DNA of 64,000 nucleotides from Paenibacillus sp. MBLB1832 (GTDB taxonomy: Bacteria > Bacillota > Bacilli > Paenibacillales > NBRC-103111): NCBI RefSeq assembly GCF_032271945.1, contig NZ_CP130319.1, positions 5,227,001 through 5,291,000 of the forward strand. Reading direction: 5' to 3'. This document shows, piece by piece, positions 1 through 9,385 of the stretch. Each line of letters opens with the position of its first letter. The stretch's first letter is position 1. The position numbers and the translations under genes are program-made. The notes under the pieces are model-generated. The model saw only the letters and a list, made by a program, of their open reading frames with translations. It did not search any database and had not been told where the DNA came from.

Positions 1-252
1 ATCTTTTTCAAATAAAAATAACTTATAGTCCCGAAGTATGGCCAGTTTATCAAGGAATTGGATCGTTCCAACCGGACCTGCATCTGTCACGATTTGTTGA
101 ATTTGCTGACTTTTTCTAAATAAATCCTCAGACACATTTTTACGGGCTCCTTCACTAAACCATTTGGAAGCTAGTAAAGTGGATACGAGTAGACTAATTA
201 CTACGACTAGTGTAAAGGTCATGACAATTCTTACATATAAGGTTTTGATCAT
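1..252 (-). CDS. Sensor histidine kinase, N-terminal part (cut by window edge)
   Basis: The frame opens with ATG at 252-250, overlapping the TGA stop of the upstream response regulator (ATGA), so the two are translationally coupled. About 84 residues are visible. A short basic start is followed by one hydrophobic helix (about residues 8-30) and then an extracytoplasmic sequence. This is the usual beginning of an OmpR-partner membrane kinase with a periplasm-facing sensor and HAMP domain. The catalytic part lies outside the window, so the kinase assignment rests on the coupling to the regulator and the membrane anchor. Confidence 0.75.
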   Translation of the reverse strand, partial: MIKTLYVRIVMTFTLVVVISLLVSTLLASKWFSEGARKNVSEDLFRKSQQIQQIVTDAGPVGTIQFLDKLAILRDYKLFLFEKD

Positions 253-923
253 TTAATTTCTTCCAAGCGATAGCCAAGTCCCCGAATCGCCACAATTCGG
301 AAGCCCACCTCATGCTCGGGGTACCTTTCGCGAATTCTTTTAATATGCACGTCTACCGTTCTGTCATCGCCTTCATATTGCATTCCCCATATCGCCTCGA
401 TGAGCGCTCCCCTGGTAAAAGATTTGCCAGCATAGCTTCCCAACCGAAACAAGAGTTCGAACTCTTTCATAGGCAGCGTGACTCGTTCTTCCCTCCAAGT
501 AACCTCGTAAGTGCTTCTGTCCAAGATGAGTTCTCCAATCTGTACAGTTTGAGAGGTGGTAATTCGGTAACGCTTCAGCAATGCCTTCACTCGCAACATG
601 AGTTCTACCGCTACAAACGGTTTAACAATATAATCGTCGGCACCTTGTCCAAAGCCCTTAACTTTATGAGCTGTTTCCCCTTTCGCTGTCAAGAGAATGA
701 TGGGCATGTCATAACTCTCCCGAAGCTCTTCACACAATTGGAAGCCATCCATTCTTGGCATCATGACATCTACGATGGCTAGGTCGATTTTGGTGTTTTC
801 CATTTGTTCTAGGGCATGAACGCCATCTACAGCTTCTATCGTGTCGAAGCCTTCTTTGCTCAGGAACACGCGAACAAGTTCGCGGATGTTCGGATCATCG
901 TCCGCAATTAATATTCTGGTCAT
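249..923 (-). CDS. OmpR/PhoB-family response regulator
   Basis: 224 residues. The receiver domain (about 1-118) has the acidic pocket at D8-D10, the phosphoacceptor at D52 (VDVMMPRMDG), T79 and K101 in a KPF motif. The C-terminal winged-helix DNA-binding domain (about 128-222) ends with the typical VDVHIKRIRER and IRGLGYRLE motifs. It is coupled by ATGA overlap to the membrane kinase. It lies just downstream of galU, a GtrA flippase gene and a GT39-type transferase gene, all on the same strand. It may therefore be co-transcribed with, and possibly respond to, cell-envelope glycosylation; that role is inferred from position only. Confidence 0.93.
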   Translation of the reverse strand: MTRILIADDDPNIRELVRVFLSKEGFDTIEAVDGVHALEQMENTKIDLAIVDVMMPRMDGFQLCEELRESYDMPIILLTAKGETAHKVKGFGQGADDYIVKPFVAVELMLRVKALLKRYRITTSQTVQIGELILDRSTYEVTWREERVTLPMKEFELLFRLGSYAGKSFTRGALIEAIWGMQYEGDDRTVDVHIKRIRERYPEHEVGFRIVAIRGLGYRLEEIK

Positions 924-932
924 GGAATCCTC

Positions 933-1841
933 CTACCCATTACTTGCCCAGGTAACGTTCTCCTTCGCCCCTACGAGATGAACTAGATACGGCCATAGTT
1001 CGGCCCTTAGCTCGGGACGGTCAAGCGCAAGCTCAATTGTGGCTTGGATATATCCAAATTTATTCCCTACATCATAACGCCTGCCTAATAGTGGCATAGC
1101 TATCATAGAATTCGATTTACAAAGTTTGCTGAGGGCATCCGTCAATTGAATCTCGCCTCCTTTGCCTGGATTGATCCCCTCAAGCACTTTAAATACAGTT
1201 GGCTTGAGTATATATCGCCCCATTATAGCTAGGTTAGAAGGAGCTTCGTCTGAAGAAGGCTTTTCAACCAAATCACTGATGAGGAATGGTTCCTTTGGAA
1301 GGCTAGATTGTCTGATATGAGGACACACGATGCCGTATTTCCCCGTGTCGGCAGGAGCGACTGGCTGTACGCCAATCACTTCTTTATTGGTTTGTTCGAA
1401 AACATCGATCATGTGTCGGAGCGCCGGTTTCGGGGAAACCATAATATCGTCACCGAGAAGAACTGCGAAAGGCTCATCTCCAATGAATTGTTGTGCGCAC
1501 AGAACGGCATGACCAAGGCCAAGCGGCTCTTTCTGCCTTATATAATGGATGTTAGCCAGTTGAGAGATATCTTGGATGATTCTAAGCATGTCTTCCTTGC
1601 CACTCTCGTAAAGAGAGTCCTCCAGCTCTACAGATTTATCAAAGTGATCCTCAATCGCCCGCTTATTGCGTCCTGTAATGACAATTATACTCTCAATTCC
1701 GGCTTGAACCGCTTCTTCTACAATATATTGAATCGCAGGCTTGTCGACAATGGGAAGCATCTCTTTGGGCTGGGCTTTCGTGGCGGGAAGAAACCTTGTG
1801 CCTAGTCCTGCTGCAGGGATAACCGCTTTTCTTATTCTCAT
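933..1841 (-). CDS. galU: UTP-glucose-1-phosphate uridylyltransferase
   Basis: 302 residues, normal length for bacterial GalU. It makes UDP-glucose from UTP and glucose-1-phosphate for cell-wall or exopolysaccharide glycosylation in the cytoplasm. The nucleotide-binding loop PAAGLGTRFLPATK is at the N terminus, followed by PKEMLPIVDKP; LLGDD and the VEKP segment carry substrate-binding residues. It sits three bases downstream of the gtrA-like gene and 9 bases upstream of the response regulator gene. Pairing of a GalU paralog with a GtrA protein resembles the Bacillus subtilis yngA-yngB arrangement. Confidence 0.95.
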   Translation of the reverse strand: MRIRKAVIPAAGLGTRFLPATKAQPKEMLPIVDKPAIQYIVEEAVQAGIESIIVITGRNKRAIEDHFDKSVELEDSLYESGKEDMLRIIQDISQLANIHYIRQKEPLGLGHAVLCAQQFIGDEPFAVLLGDDIMVSPKPALRHMIDVFEQTNKEVIGVQPVAPADTGKYGIVCPHIRQSSLPKEPFLISDLVEKPSSDEAPSNLAIMGRYILKPTVFKVLEGINPGKGGEIQLTDALSKLCKSNSMIAMPLLGRRYDVGNKFGYIQATIELALDRPELRAELWPYLVHLVGAKENVTWASNG

Positions 1842-1843
1842 CT

Positions 1844-2248
1844 TTATTCACTCCTTGTCTGGAAAACCCATTTGCGTGTTCCCAGATAATTTACAATTAA
1901 GCTCCCCGCGGTTGCTACTGCCTTGCATATGATTAAAGGAAACACAGAGATTTGCTGCATCCCTTCAAGCAATATAATGGACACGAGCAGCGAGAGACCA
2001 TTTACAGAGAGGAATGAAATGATTTCCTTACCTGTAGCACGTTTCGTTACGCGAAAAGTCCATTTCCGATTGCATAAAAAGCTGTTGAAGGTGCCAGCAG
2101 CATAGGAAATGATCTGAGCTGCAACCGAAGTGTGCCTTGCGTATGTCAGAAGGAAGAATACCAAGAAGTCAATGGCCGTGTTGGCGACTCCTACCACTGC
2201 GAATCTAGCGGCTTGAAACCACATCCCCTTATTTTCCATTGTAAACAT
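1844..2248 (-). CDS. GtrA-family membrane protein (lipid-linked sugar flippase)
   Basis: 134 residues with four predicted membrane helices and the GtrA hallmarks: an early FAVVGVANTAIDF, the central NSFLCNRKWTF, and a C-terminal copy near NYLGTRKWVF. GtrA proteins are thought to move undecaprenyl-phosphate-linked sugars across the membrane for an extracellular glycosyltransferase. The start overlaps the end of the upstream transferase gene by about 20 bases; a second ATG at 2239 is equally possible because neither has a clear ribosome binding site. Its position between a GT39-type transferase and GalU supports a sugar-donor flipping role. Confidence 0.88.
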   Translation of the reverse strand: MFTMENKGMWFQAARFAVVGVANTAIDFLVFFLLTYARHTSVAAQIISYAAGTFNSFLCNRKWTFRVTKRATGKEIISFLSVNGLSLLVSIILLEGMQQISVFPLIICKAVATAGSLIVNYLGTRKWVFQTRSE

Positions 2249-4436
2249 ATAACTTATTCATGCCGCTCATCGTCATGGGTAGTCCTATGCTTGATGACCA
2301 ATTCACATCGGATTGCCATTCGGAAGCAGGTACTTCCTCGCAATTCTCAACTATCCAATTCGTGATATCTTGATTATCACCAAATCCCATCCTTGAGACT
2401 AAGAAGAAGCGAATATCTCCATTCTTCACATACTGTTCAATCCTCTCAACTGTTACTGCAGGGTCACTCCCTAAGTAGCCACCATACATCATAACTGCCC
2501 TATCCGTCTCCAATTGAATCGGCGTAGCTGACATATTGCTTGCGGTGGCAACTAAATAGGTTTCTCCGTTGTTATGCGCATTCAAATACTGAACCAACTT
2601 AGGATCCCCCTGCTGTGTTAAGATCTGATTCATTCCAGCAAAAGATTTAAGCTGTGGACCGGCTTCCGGAAGGATGCTATTGTCTCCATATAGGGCTGGG
2701 GTCATGGACCAGTAAAGTGGAGCAATTAATAACGATGTCAGTGAAACGATGGCTATCGTTCTCTTAAGTCCTTCACCAGCGTTTTTCACTACTACCATAC
2801 TGATCGCAAGTGTTATTCCAGCACCGCCAACTGCATAGGCCCATCCCGATTGAATCATGCTTTGGTGAATCAGAATAGCTTGAATCGTAGATGTTAGGAT
2901 AATAGCAACAGGGAAAATCCATTGCGTCCATGTTGTTTCGCGGTATTGTTTCCACATTGTCGTTAGCCCGATGCCTGTAAGGGCAGCGATCGCAGGGGCA
3001 AGCATGGATAAATAATACGAATGGAAAAAGCTTGCGATACTGAAAAAGCCCATCATAGGAAGCAACCAAGCGTACCAGAATATGGCTTCTCTATGTTCAT
3101 CGTTAAGCTGTCTGCGCCGTCTAATATCTGCGAATAAACTAAAAGCTGCCAATAGAGCAAAGCCTAATAACCAGCTTATTTGACCTCCGAGCTCAGTTTG
3201 AAACAAACGGAATGGCCCTTTCTTACCCGTGGACATTCCCATACCACCACCTGTGGGCATCCCATCGTTAGCTGGCATTTGGATACCCATATCATTAGCT
3301 GGCTGCATAGGTACACTTGGGCCTGATCCACCTATAGCAGCTCCTGGCATCATCGGAAGCTGAATTCCTAGCTTCTCAAGTTCAGATTGGAGTTCTCTTT
3401 GTTTTTCTGGAGACAGTTGCATCATTTCAGCAGGATTATTGGCATTAATCCCCATCTTTTCCATGACATCTCGAAGCTGTTTCATTTGCACATCCGTCAA
3501 TTGAGGGATTCCGCTGCCAGGCATAGGCATTCCACCGGGCGCTGGTTGTACATCGCTTGGCGGCGATTTGCTCTCCCCTTCCGTATGACTTGTGCCTTGA
3601 CCGGACTTACCTTCAATCGGCATTCCACCGCCTATCATACCGCTTGGGCCACCTTCGCCGGTCAAGCGTGAAATTCCATTATATCCGAAGGCAAGCTCCA
3701 GAACGGAATTCGTCTTACTGCTGCCGATGTAAGGTCGCTTATCTGGTGGTATGGAATCGACAATGACTGCCCATAGTACAGATACGACCAACAGCACCGC
3801 TGTGGCTCCCCCCAACTGAGTCCATTTCTTCCTCCATGATACTTTTGAAGCCAATACATAGAAAAGATAGATAGCCGGAACAACCATATAGGCTTGCAGC
3901 ATTTTTACATTAAACCCGATTCCAACAAAAACGGCCGTAAGAAGCAACCAACCCAGCTTTCCGTTACGTACGGACTTGAATAAGCTCCACGTAGCCAGAA
4001 GAAGCAAGAATACCAATATCGTATCTACATTATTCGTCCGAGCTACTGCCACGGAGATGGGTGTAATGGCCAGTACTACACTTGCGATTAATGCAGCGGT
4101 CCTACCGAAGGTTGGCTTCACAATCGCATATAATACCCCAACGGACGCTACACCTGCTAACACCTGCGGAAGGATAAGCGCCCACCCATGATAACCAAAT
4201 ATTTTCGCACTAATCGTTTGTATCCACAGAGCTGCTGGCGGTTTATCTACCGTAATAAAGCCCGCTGGATCATAAGAAGCAAAGAAAAAGTTATGAAAAC
4301 TATGCAGCATGCTTTTCACGGTGGCCGCATAATACGTATTTCCTAAGCCTTCATGCCAGATATTATACACATTGAGAACTGCTGCCAACCCCATAATCAA
4401 GATCAGTATGCCGTCCCATCGTTTCATGTTGTCCAT
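2229..4436 (-). CDS. GT39-family (ArnT/YkcB-like) membrane glycosyltransferase
   Basis: 735 residues. The N-terminal half has many membrane helices and the family features: a first extracellular loop with YYAATVKSMLHS, the acidic DPAGFITVDKPP motif, and RTNNVDTILVF. These resemble B. subtilis YkcB/YycA, PMT-fold enzymes that use a lipid-phosphate sugar outside the cell. Residues about 260-405 form a Met/Gly/Pro-rich, low-complexity insert predicted to be extracellular. After it, further helices and a soluble C-terminal domain (about 600-735) follow. Together with GtrA and GalU it makes a complete donor-flip-transfer module. The acceptor cannot be read from sequence. Confidence 0.88.
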   Translation of the reverse strand: MDNMKRWDGILILIMGLAAVLNVYNIWHEGLGNTYYAATVKSMLHSFHNFFFASYDPAGFITVDKPPAALWIQTISAKIFGYHGWALILPQVLAGVASVGVLYAIVKPTFGRTAALIASVVLAITPISVAVARTNNVDTILVFLLLLATWSLFKSVRNGKLGWLLLTAVFVGIGFNVKMLQAYMVVPAIYLFYVLASKVSWRKKWTQLGGATAVLLVVSVLWAVIVDSIPPDKRPYIGSSKTNSVLELAFGYNGISRLTGEGGPSGMIGGGMPIEGKSGQGTSHTEGESKSPPSDVQPAPGGMPMPGSGIPQLTDVQMKQLRDVMEKMGINANNPAEMMQLSPEKQRELQSELEKLGIQLPMMPGAAIGGSGPSVPMQPANDMGIQMPANDGMPTGGGMGMSTGKKGPFRLFQTELGGQISWLLGFALLAAFSLFADIRRRRQLNDEHREAIFWYAWLLPMMGFFSIASFFHSYYLSMLAPAIAALTGIGLTTMWKQYRETTWTQWIFPVAIILTSTIQAILIHQSMIQSGWAYAVGGAGITLAISMVVVKNAGEGLKRTIAIVSLTSLLIAPLYWSMTPALYGDNSILPEAGPQLKSFAGMNQILTQQGDPKLVQYLNAHNNGETYLVATASNMSATPIQLETDRAVMMYGGYLGSDPAVTVERIEQYVKNGDIRFFLVSRMGFGDNQDITNWIVENCEEVPASEWQSDVNWSSSIGLPMTMSGMNKLYVYNGK

Positions 4437-4616
4437 TCTTTAATGACACTCCTTCAGTTTTAAAATTATAGGTACGATACAAGCTCGTATTTAAGCTACT
4501 ATCGCTACTATAAACGATATTAATGAACTCACAGTGAACTAATCGATGCAAGTAGACCCAGAGGTACAGATTTGCTCCAGATTGAGGTGATACCTCTTAG
4601 AAAACTACCATTCAAC

Positions 4617-4665
4617 AAAAAAAGCGTGCAACAATAGGATTACTCCTCATGTTGCACGCTTTTCT
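4617..4665 (-). terminator. Rho-independent terminator of the PL8 lyase gene
   Basis: The 11-bp perfect stem AGCGTGCAACA at 4624-4634 pairs with 4651-4661 across a 16-base loop. It is flanked by T/A runs on both sides, so it can act in both directions. It lies directly after the lyase stop codon. Confidence 0.9.
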
Positions 4666-4681
4666 CTATTCAATAAGTCTG

Positions 4682-7453
4682 TTACTGATATTCAAAATAA
4701 TCTAAACCGATGTAAAGTCCTGTAGAACTTGCGTTCTTCTGCCCCGCTAATTGAACCTTAACGGTGTGCGAACCGTTGGAGAGCGTTGAATTCTCATAGA
4801 CCTTAACTTGATATTGATCCGTTGCAGAGTACGTATCTACTGTTGCAACAAAGTTGTTGTCTATATAGACGTCAAACTTACCTCCTGCCGACAATTTCTT
4901 CGTAAATATGCGAATCGTAGAACCTGTAAAGGTCAGCACAGCGTTTGAATTTGTGGTATTGGAAACAGATTTCGTACTGTTGTAATAATTAGCATCACTG
5001 CTATGTGTCCATGTACCTGTATATGCGACAGACGAACTGCTGTTATCCACCTTCACCGAACTTGCCCCCGTTAGACCAAATTTCACCTTAAAGCTTTTCC
5101 CATTTGCCCCGTTGACATTGACAGTAAATTTGATCGTAGGGGTCGTTTGTATAACGGTAACTTGAGGATCATTGGAAATGACTGAATTGGCGCTCTTATT
5201 AATTTCAATCGTAACTGTGCCTGTATTTGCCTGTGTGGGATCTGAGACAGAGGCTTCAATATCAGTGCCGGACTCCTTCACCATCACAGACGCTTTCTTA
5301 TTACTGGTTAAATAATTAGCACCGTCAACTTGCACAGTTTTGGTGATATCACTCCAGAAGTTGGCAGCAACGAGGTTAAGCGTATTTTCTTTTACGGCAT
5401 GAGCATCTGTGTCCTGAGCTAAAATCGTAACCTCCGGATTAGCTGCATAGGCGCTAGTCTGGGTACTGGATTGATTAGGCAGCAGTACATACGCATAGCT
5501 GCCGTTCGTTGGATTAGAGCCATGATCGATCCACAACGTCATGAACTTATTACTTACACTTGTTGTAGAACCGGCGGCATTCAAATCACTCCAACTACCG
5601 GTCCGATTAGATCGCAGGGCTTTAACGGTCGTTGAGCTTGGGAAAAAGTAGCCGACACTGCCCCCTGTTACATTGCCATCTAAGTGCATCCAATTCGTAC
5701 CCGAATAGGTTTGCGTACCTAAGGTCAATGAGGTTGATTCCGCTGTCTCGTCATTCACTTTGAACGTATTACTACCACTTGTATTTAGCTTGCGGTTCTC
5801 AATAATCGTTTCTATTACTTTGGCATCCGTACTCGTGATTCCACTCCCCACCGCAACGACCTCATCATCAAATAGGAACCATGATTTCTTGGCTTGCAGT
5901 GCGGTACCATATTCATGATACTCCATTCCTGTAGCCCCATAAGTTCCTTGAAAATCAACACCACCCACCCAATTTTTATCACTTACTTGACCGCTGCTCG
6001 GCTTGGTGTTCTGCAGAACAGTTGTCCCAGGAAGACGATAGTTGTCAACGGTAGGCCAAAAATCGCCACCGAATTGTGATAAATCGCTCGTATACAAATA
6101 GGTCATTCCGTCAGACGTATGCCAGCCTTCCTTATTTTCACTGTTGATAGCTTCGTAATTATAAATACGGTTAGAATACATGCTGATCCCAAGACCAAAC
6201 CCTGGCCTAAGATGCACGGTTCGATCCATGGAGGGGAATTGAAAATAGCCTTGTAATTCAGAACTAGGTGTAATGGATGAATCTCCCATGATCGATTTGA
6301 CTATCGTAATCATATTGATTGTAATTGCCGGATCCGTGTAGAAATCATTATTCGTATCACTCTGTATCCAGTATTTAATCATCTTCTTAAATGCTAAAGA
6401 ATCCCCTGTTGGAGCCACTTGCGTAAGCCTGGTGATTGCAGCGATAGCTTTATGTCCTGAGGCATGGTCAGAGTCATTAGAGCGAGAAATCTGTCGACCC
6501 CTAACCATATCCATCATTGCCCCTTTGTAAATGAAGGGCCTAAAGCTGTCATACACCCAATTATAAACGTTCTGCACATCTGTATCGGTGACGTCCCAAG
6601 TCGATCCTTTCAGCAAATGAAGCAGTCTGGCTATATCCTGAAGCAGCGAAGTACCATAACCACCAGAGTACGGAAATTTGGAATGCTGAATGAATGATCC
6701 ATCTGTATAAAAACCATCCCCACTCGTGACGTAATTAAATACACTGCTTAATCCATCCCTGGAACCTCCAATCTTCACACTGTCCTTAACAATGACGCCG
6801 CGAACAGCAACCACAAGCGCTTTCCAAACACGGTTAGCCCCTGTCTGACTTGGACTTGGCGTGAAGCGGTTGACTGCATTCATATAATTGGTTCGTTGTG
6901 CAGATGTTAGATCATTATATAACAGGACAACAGCATCATTCAGTTGAAGCGGGGTTCCTATCTCCCAATCCCACCAGTTGTCATAAGGGGTCTGATTGGT
7001 GAGACCTTCGTTGTAGTAATTTGCGTATAACCAATCAAGCCCACTTATAATATCTGCCTTAAGTGCTGAATTATTGAGTAAACTTGATCCCGTCGTCTTC
7101 AAAGCTACTGCCATATCACGAAGCCGCTGATAGCTAATTCGGATATGATCGGATTGCGTTGAAAGACTAGCCACATCGCTCCAAAGATACGTACGAGACC
7201 CACTCTTGTCTAAAGTGTCCCAGTAACCAGTAGAAGAAGAATTTGTGACAGCGCTTTCAATTTGAGTAATTTTAGCAGCAATTTGTGGATCCGAGGTATT
7301 CACGGCTGTGCCGCCGGTAATCGTCGTTAGCCATTTATCTCGAAGTCCATCATACTCATCTGCCGCAAAAGCGGGAGAGGCAGGTGACCAAGCTAGCGTT
7401 AGTATGGCTAGCATTAAGAACAGAGCTATTCCTTGTCTCATCTTCTTATTCAT
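4682..7453 (-). CDS. Secreted polysaccharide lyase family 8 (hyaluronate/chondroitin/xanthan lyase type)
   Basis: 923 residues from the ATG at 7453, chosen because GGAGG lies 11 bases upstream; an earlier in-frame ATG overlaps that site. A signal peptide ends at AFA (about residue 30). The alpha-toroid domain (about 35-370) carries the expected catalytic set: N207, H257 in FIQHSKFPYSGGYG with Y266 nearby, and MVRGRQISR (Arg). The central beta-sandwich contains NSENKEGWHTSDG. A lyase C-terminal domain and an extra C-terminal beta domain (about 785-923), similar to appendages in Paenibacillus carbohydrate enzymes and probably glycan-binding, follow. PL8 enzymes cleave uronic-acid or xanthan polymers by beta-elimination. 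The exact substrate cannot be decided. It is last in the ABC importer operon. Confidence 0.92.
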   Translation of the reverse strand: MNKKMRQGIALFLMLAILTLAWSPASPAFAADEYDGLRDKWLTTITGGTAVNTSDPQIAAKITQIESAVTNSSSTGYWDTLDKSGSRTYLWSDVASLSTQSDHIRISYQRLRDMAVALKTTGSSLLNNSALKADIISGLDWLYANYYNEGLTNQTPYDNWWDWEIGTPLQLNDAVVLLYNDLTSAQRTNYMNAVNRFTPSPSQTGANRVWKALVVAVRGVIVKDSVKIGGSRDGLSSVFNYVTSGDGFYTDGSFIQHSKFPYSGGYGTSLLQDIARLLHLLKGSTWDVTDTDVQNVYNWVYDSFRPFIYKGAMMDMVRGRQISRSNDSDHASGHKAIAAITRLTQVAPTGDSLAFKKMIKYWIQSDTNNDFYTDPAITINMITIVKSIMGDSSITPSSELQGYFQFPSMDRTVHLRPGFGLGISMYSNRIYNYEAINSENKEGWHTSDGMTYLYTSDLSQFGGDFWPTVDNYRLPGTTVLQNTKPSSGQVSDKNWVGGVDFQGTYGATGMEYHEYGTALQAKKSWFLFDDEVVAVGSGITSTDAKVIETIIENRKLNTSGSNTFKVNDETAESTSLTLGTQTYSGTNWMHLDGNVTGGSVGYFFPSSTTVKALRSNRTGSWSDLNAAGSTTSVSNKFMTLWIDHGSNPTNGSYAYVLLPNQSSTQTSAYAANPEVTILAQDTDAHAVKENTLNLVAANFWSDITKTVQVDGANYLTSNKKASVMVKESGTDIEASVSDPTQANTGTVTIEINKSANSVISNDPQVTVIQTTPTIKFTVNVNGANGKSFKVKFGLTGASSVKVDNSSSSVAYTGTWTHSSDANYYNSTKSVSNTTNSNAVLTFTGSTIRIFTKKLSAGGKFDVYIDNNFVATVDTYSATDQYQVKVYENSTLSNGSHTVKVQLAGQKNASSTGLYIGLDYFEYQ

Positions 7454-7486
7454 GATATCATCTTCCTCCATTCGTTAGTTAAATTT

Positions 7487-7519
7487 AGGCCTGAGACAAA
7501 CCCGACTTGCCTCAGGCCT
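7487..7519 (-). promoter_or_regulatory. Intercistronic hairpin between permease and lyase genes
   Basis: AGGCCTGAG at 7487-7495 pairs perfectly with 7511-7519 and the stem extends inward with one mismatch. On the minus strand no T-run follows, so it is more likely a processing, stabilising or partial attenuation structure than a strong terminator of the operon. The T-rich side faces the plus direction. Confidence 0.6.
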
Positions 7520-7528
7520 TTTATCCTT

Positions 7529-8380
7529 TTACTTCAATCCTGTTAGCGCCACTCCTTCGATGAATTTCTTCTGTGCAAAAAAGAAGACCATGAGCAATGG
7601 TAACGTTGATACAACGGCAGCAGCCATGACAAGATGCCAAGCTGTACCGGCTTCGTTCGTGAACAACGATAAGGCTAGAGGAATCGTATATAGCTTACTC
7701 GTGTTCAAATAAACAAGCGGCTCAAAGAATTCATTCCAACTGTGCAGGAATGTAAAAATGGTTAATGTAGCTAAAGTAGGTGTAGCAAGCGGCAACATAA
7801 TCGTTCGAAACGTACGAAGTGGCGTGCAGCCGTCAATCTTGGCCGCTTCGTCGAGTTCATTTGGAATCGTGATGAAAAATTGGCGGCATAGAAAGACACC
7901 AAACATACCGCCTGCGCCAAGCATCGGTGGGAAGATTAACGGGAAATGCGTATCCACCAGATTCAACTTCGATAACCACGTAAACAGTGGGATTGACGTC
8001 ACTTCCGTTGGAATCATCATAGAGCTCAAGAGCATGAGAAAGATAACGTTCTTAAATGGGAAGTTGAGCTTAGCAAAAGCATACCCTGCAAGTGATGCGA
8101 ATAGGCAAGTACCCGCTGTAACAAGCACACCGATATATAAACTATTAAACATGTAAAGATGAAAGGGGCTCTTGGTAAACAGCTCTTTATAATTTCCCCA
8201 AACAATCGGATGCGGCAACCATTGGGGAGGGAACAAAAAGATCTTGGAAAAATCTTTTAGCGATGTTGTAACCATCCACAGGTAAGGCAGAAGAATAACC
8301 ATTGAGATGAGTAGTAGTATCCCGTACTTGAAAGTCAATGAAAGGGTTTGTCTAACACGTACGCTGCTATTAATCTTCAT
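7529..8380 (-). CDS. Sugar ABC transporter permease, MalG type
   Basis: 283 residues from ATG at 8380, overlapping the preceding permease stop by 11 bases. Six membrane helices and the EAA loop (DEAAKIDGCTPLRTFRTIMLPLATP) place it in the MalG/AraQ family of carbohydrate importers (CUT1). It partners with the MalF-type permease directly upstream and the lipoprotein binding protein. No ATPase gene is in the cluster. This is usual for CUT1 systems in Bacillota, which share an MsmX-like ATPase encoded elsewhere. The neighbouring PL8 lyase suggests import of unsaturated di- or oligosaccharides. Confidence 0.93.
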   Translation of the reverse strand: MKINSSVRVRQTLSLTFKYGILLLISMVILLPYLWMVTTSLKDFSKIFLFPPQWLPHPIVWGNYKELFTKSPFHLYMFNSLYIGVLVTAGTCLFASLAGYAFAKLNFPFKNVIFLMLLSSMMIPTEVTSIPLFTWLSKLNLVDTHFPLIFPPMLGAGGMFGVFLCRQFFITIPNELDEAAKIDGCTPLRTFRTIMLPLATPTLATLTIFTFLHSWNEFFEPLVYLNTSKLYTIPLALSLFTNEAGTAWHLVMAAAVVSTLPLLMVFFFAQKKFIEGVALTGLK

Positions 8381-9317
8381 AATGCACCCACTTCTTCCGA
8401 CCAAACCATTGTAGAATGGTCAGCGCCAGAATGATGAAAAATAAGACGAAGGCTATAGACGAGGCATAACCAAATTGAAAAATTTTGTAGGCTTGCTGGT
8501 AAATATAATAGACAAACACATACGTACTCGTACCAGGTCCTCCATCCGTCATGACAAAAATCTGGCCAAATACCTTCAACGAGCCGATCATTGTAATGAT
8601 GGTAACAAGGAATATAGATGGAGAAATCAATGGCAGGGTCACATTTCGGAACGTTTGCCACGGCGAAGATCCATCTATTCTAGCCGCTTCATAGTACATT
8701 TTGGGCACATCTTGCAGTGCAGCGATAAAAATAACCATGTTCATTCCAAGTCCTTTGAGCAGTGTAACTACCACAATGACAGGAATGGCCAATTTCATGT
8801 CATATAGCCACGCGTGTCCCTCTATGCCAAACATTCTTAAGACAATATTCAATACGCCATTATCGGTCGCCAAGATATATTTCCAGACAACAGCCCAGAC
8901 CACAATGGAGGTAACAACTGGCGTGAAAATGGCTGTACGAAAGAAACTTATACCTGGAATCGCTTTCTGCATGAGCAGTGCCAATCCCAGCGTCATCATA
9001 ATGTTTAGCGGAACTAAGCAAATGGTAAAATAAAGCGTGTTCCAGGCCGTGTCCCAGAAAACGGGGTCATGAAACATCAGTTTTCGGTAATTTGCCAGTC
9101 CGATGAAAGTCGATTCCTTCACGAGTGACCAATCGGTTAGGCTCATATAAAAGCTCGTGATGATCGGCCCAAGTAGGAAGGCTATATAGCCAATTACCAT
9201 CGGCAGAATAAATAAGTAGGCGTACCACATCTCTGAGCGTTGAGCAGCACTTCTTTTTCTCCTATTTGCTACTGCTCGATCTGCTGCTTCAATCGGCATG
9301 CTTAAATGTTGAGTCAA
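8370..9317 (-). CDS. Sugar ABC transporter permease, MalF/UgpA type
   Basis: 315 residues, starting with TTG at 9317 behind a GGGGAGAG site; an ATG at 9299 is the alternative. A basic N terminus precedes six helices. The EAA motif reads YEAARIDGSSPWQTFRNVTLPLISP. It forms the heterodimeric membrane channel with the overlapping MalG-type gene. The gene follows a strong palindrome that separates it from the binding-protein gene, a layout that often gives more binding protein than permease. Confidence 0.93.
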   Translation of the reverse strand: MTQHLSMPIEAADRAVANRRKRSAAQRSEMWYAYLFILPMVIGYIAFLLGPIITSFYMSLTDWSLVKESTFIGLANYRKLMFHDPVFWDTAWNTLYFTICLVPLNIMMTLGLALLMQKAIPGISFFRTAIFTPVVTSIVVWAVVWKYILATDNGVLNIVLRMFGIEGHAWLYDMKLAIPVIVVVTLLKGLGMNMVIFIAALQDVPKMYYEAARIDGSSPWQTFRNVTLPLISPSIFLVTIITMIGSLKVFGQIFVMTDGGPGTSTYVFVYYIYQQAYKIFQFGYASSIAFVLFFIILALTILQWFGRKKWVHYED

Positions 9318-9341
9318 GTTGGTTCTCTCCCCTCTATCCGC

Positions 9342-9377
9342 TCTTGACCATGACCATGATCATGGTCATGGTCAAGA
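9342..9377 (-). repeat. 36-bp perfect palindrome between binding-protein and permease genes
   Basis: The sequence reads identically on both strands for 36 bases, built from alternating TTGACCATGACCATGA and its complement. As RNA it folds into a long hairpin with almost no loop, between the stop of the binding-protein gene (9386) and the TTG start of the permease gene. It has no T-run. The likely role is protection of the upstream message and partial attenuation of the downstream one. Confidence 0.85.
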
Positions 9378-9385
9378 CTTCTCCT

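Noticed and set aside
7487-7519. Full terminator separating the lyase from the importer operon
   Set aside because: On the transcribed strand the stem is not followed by a T-run, so read-through to the lyase is expected.
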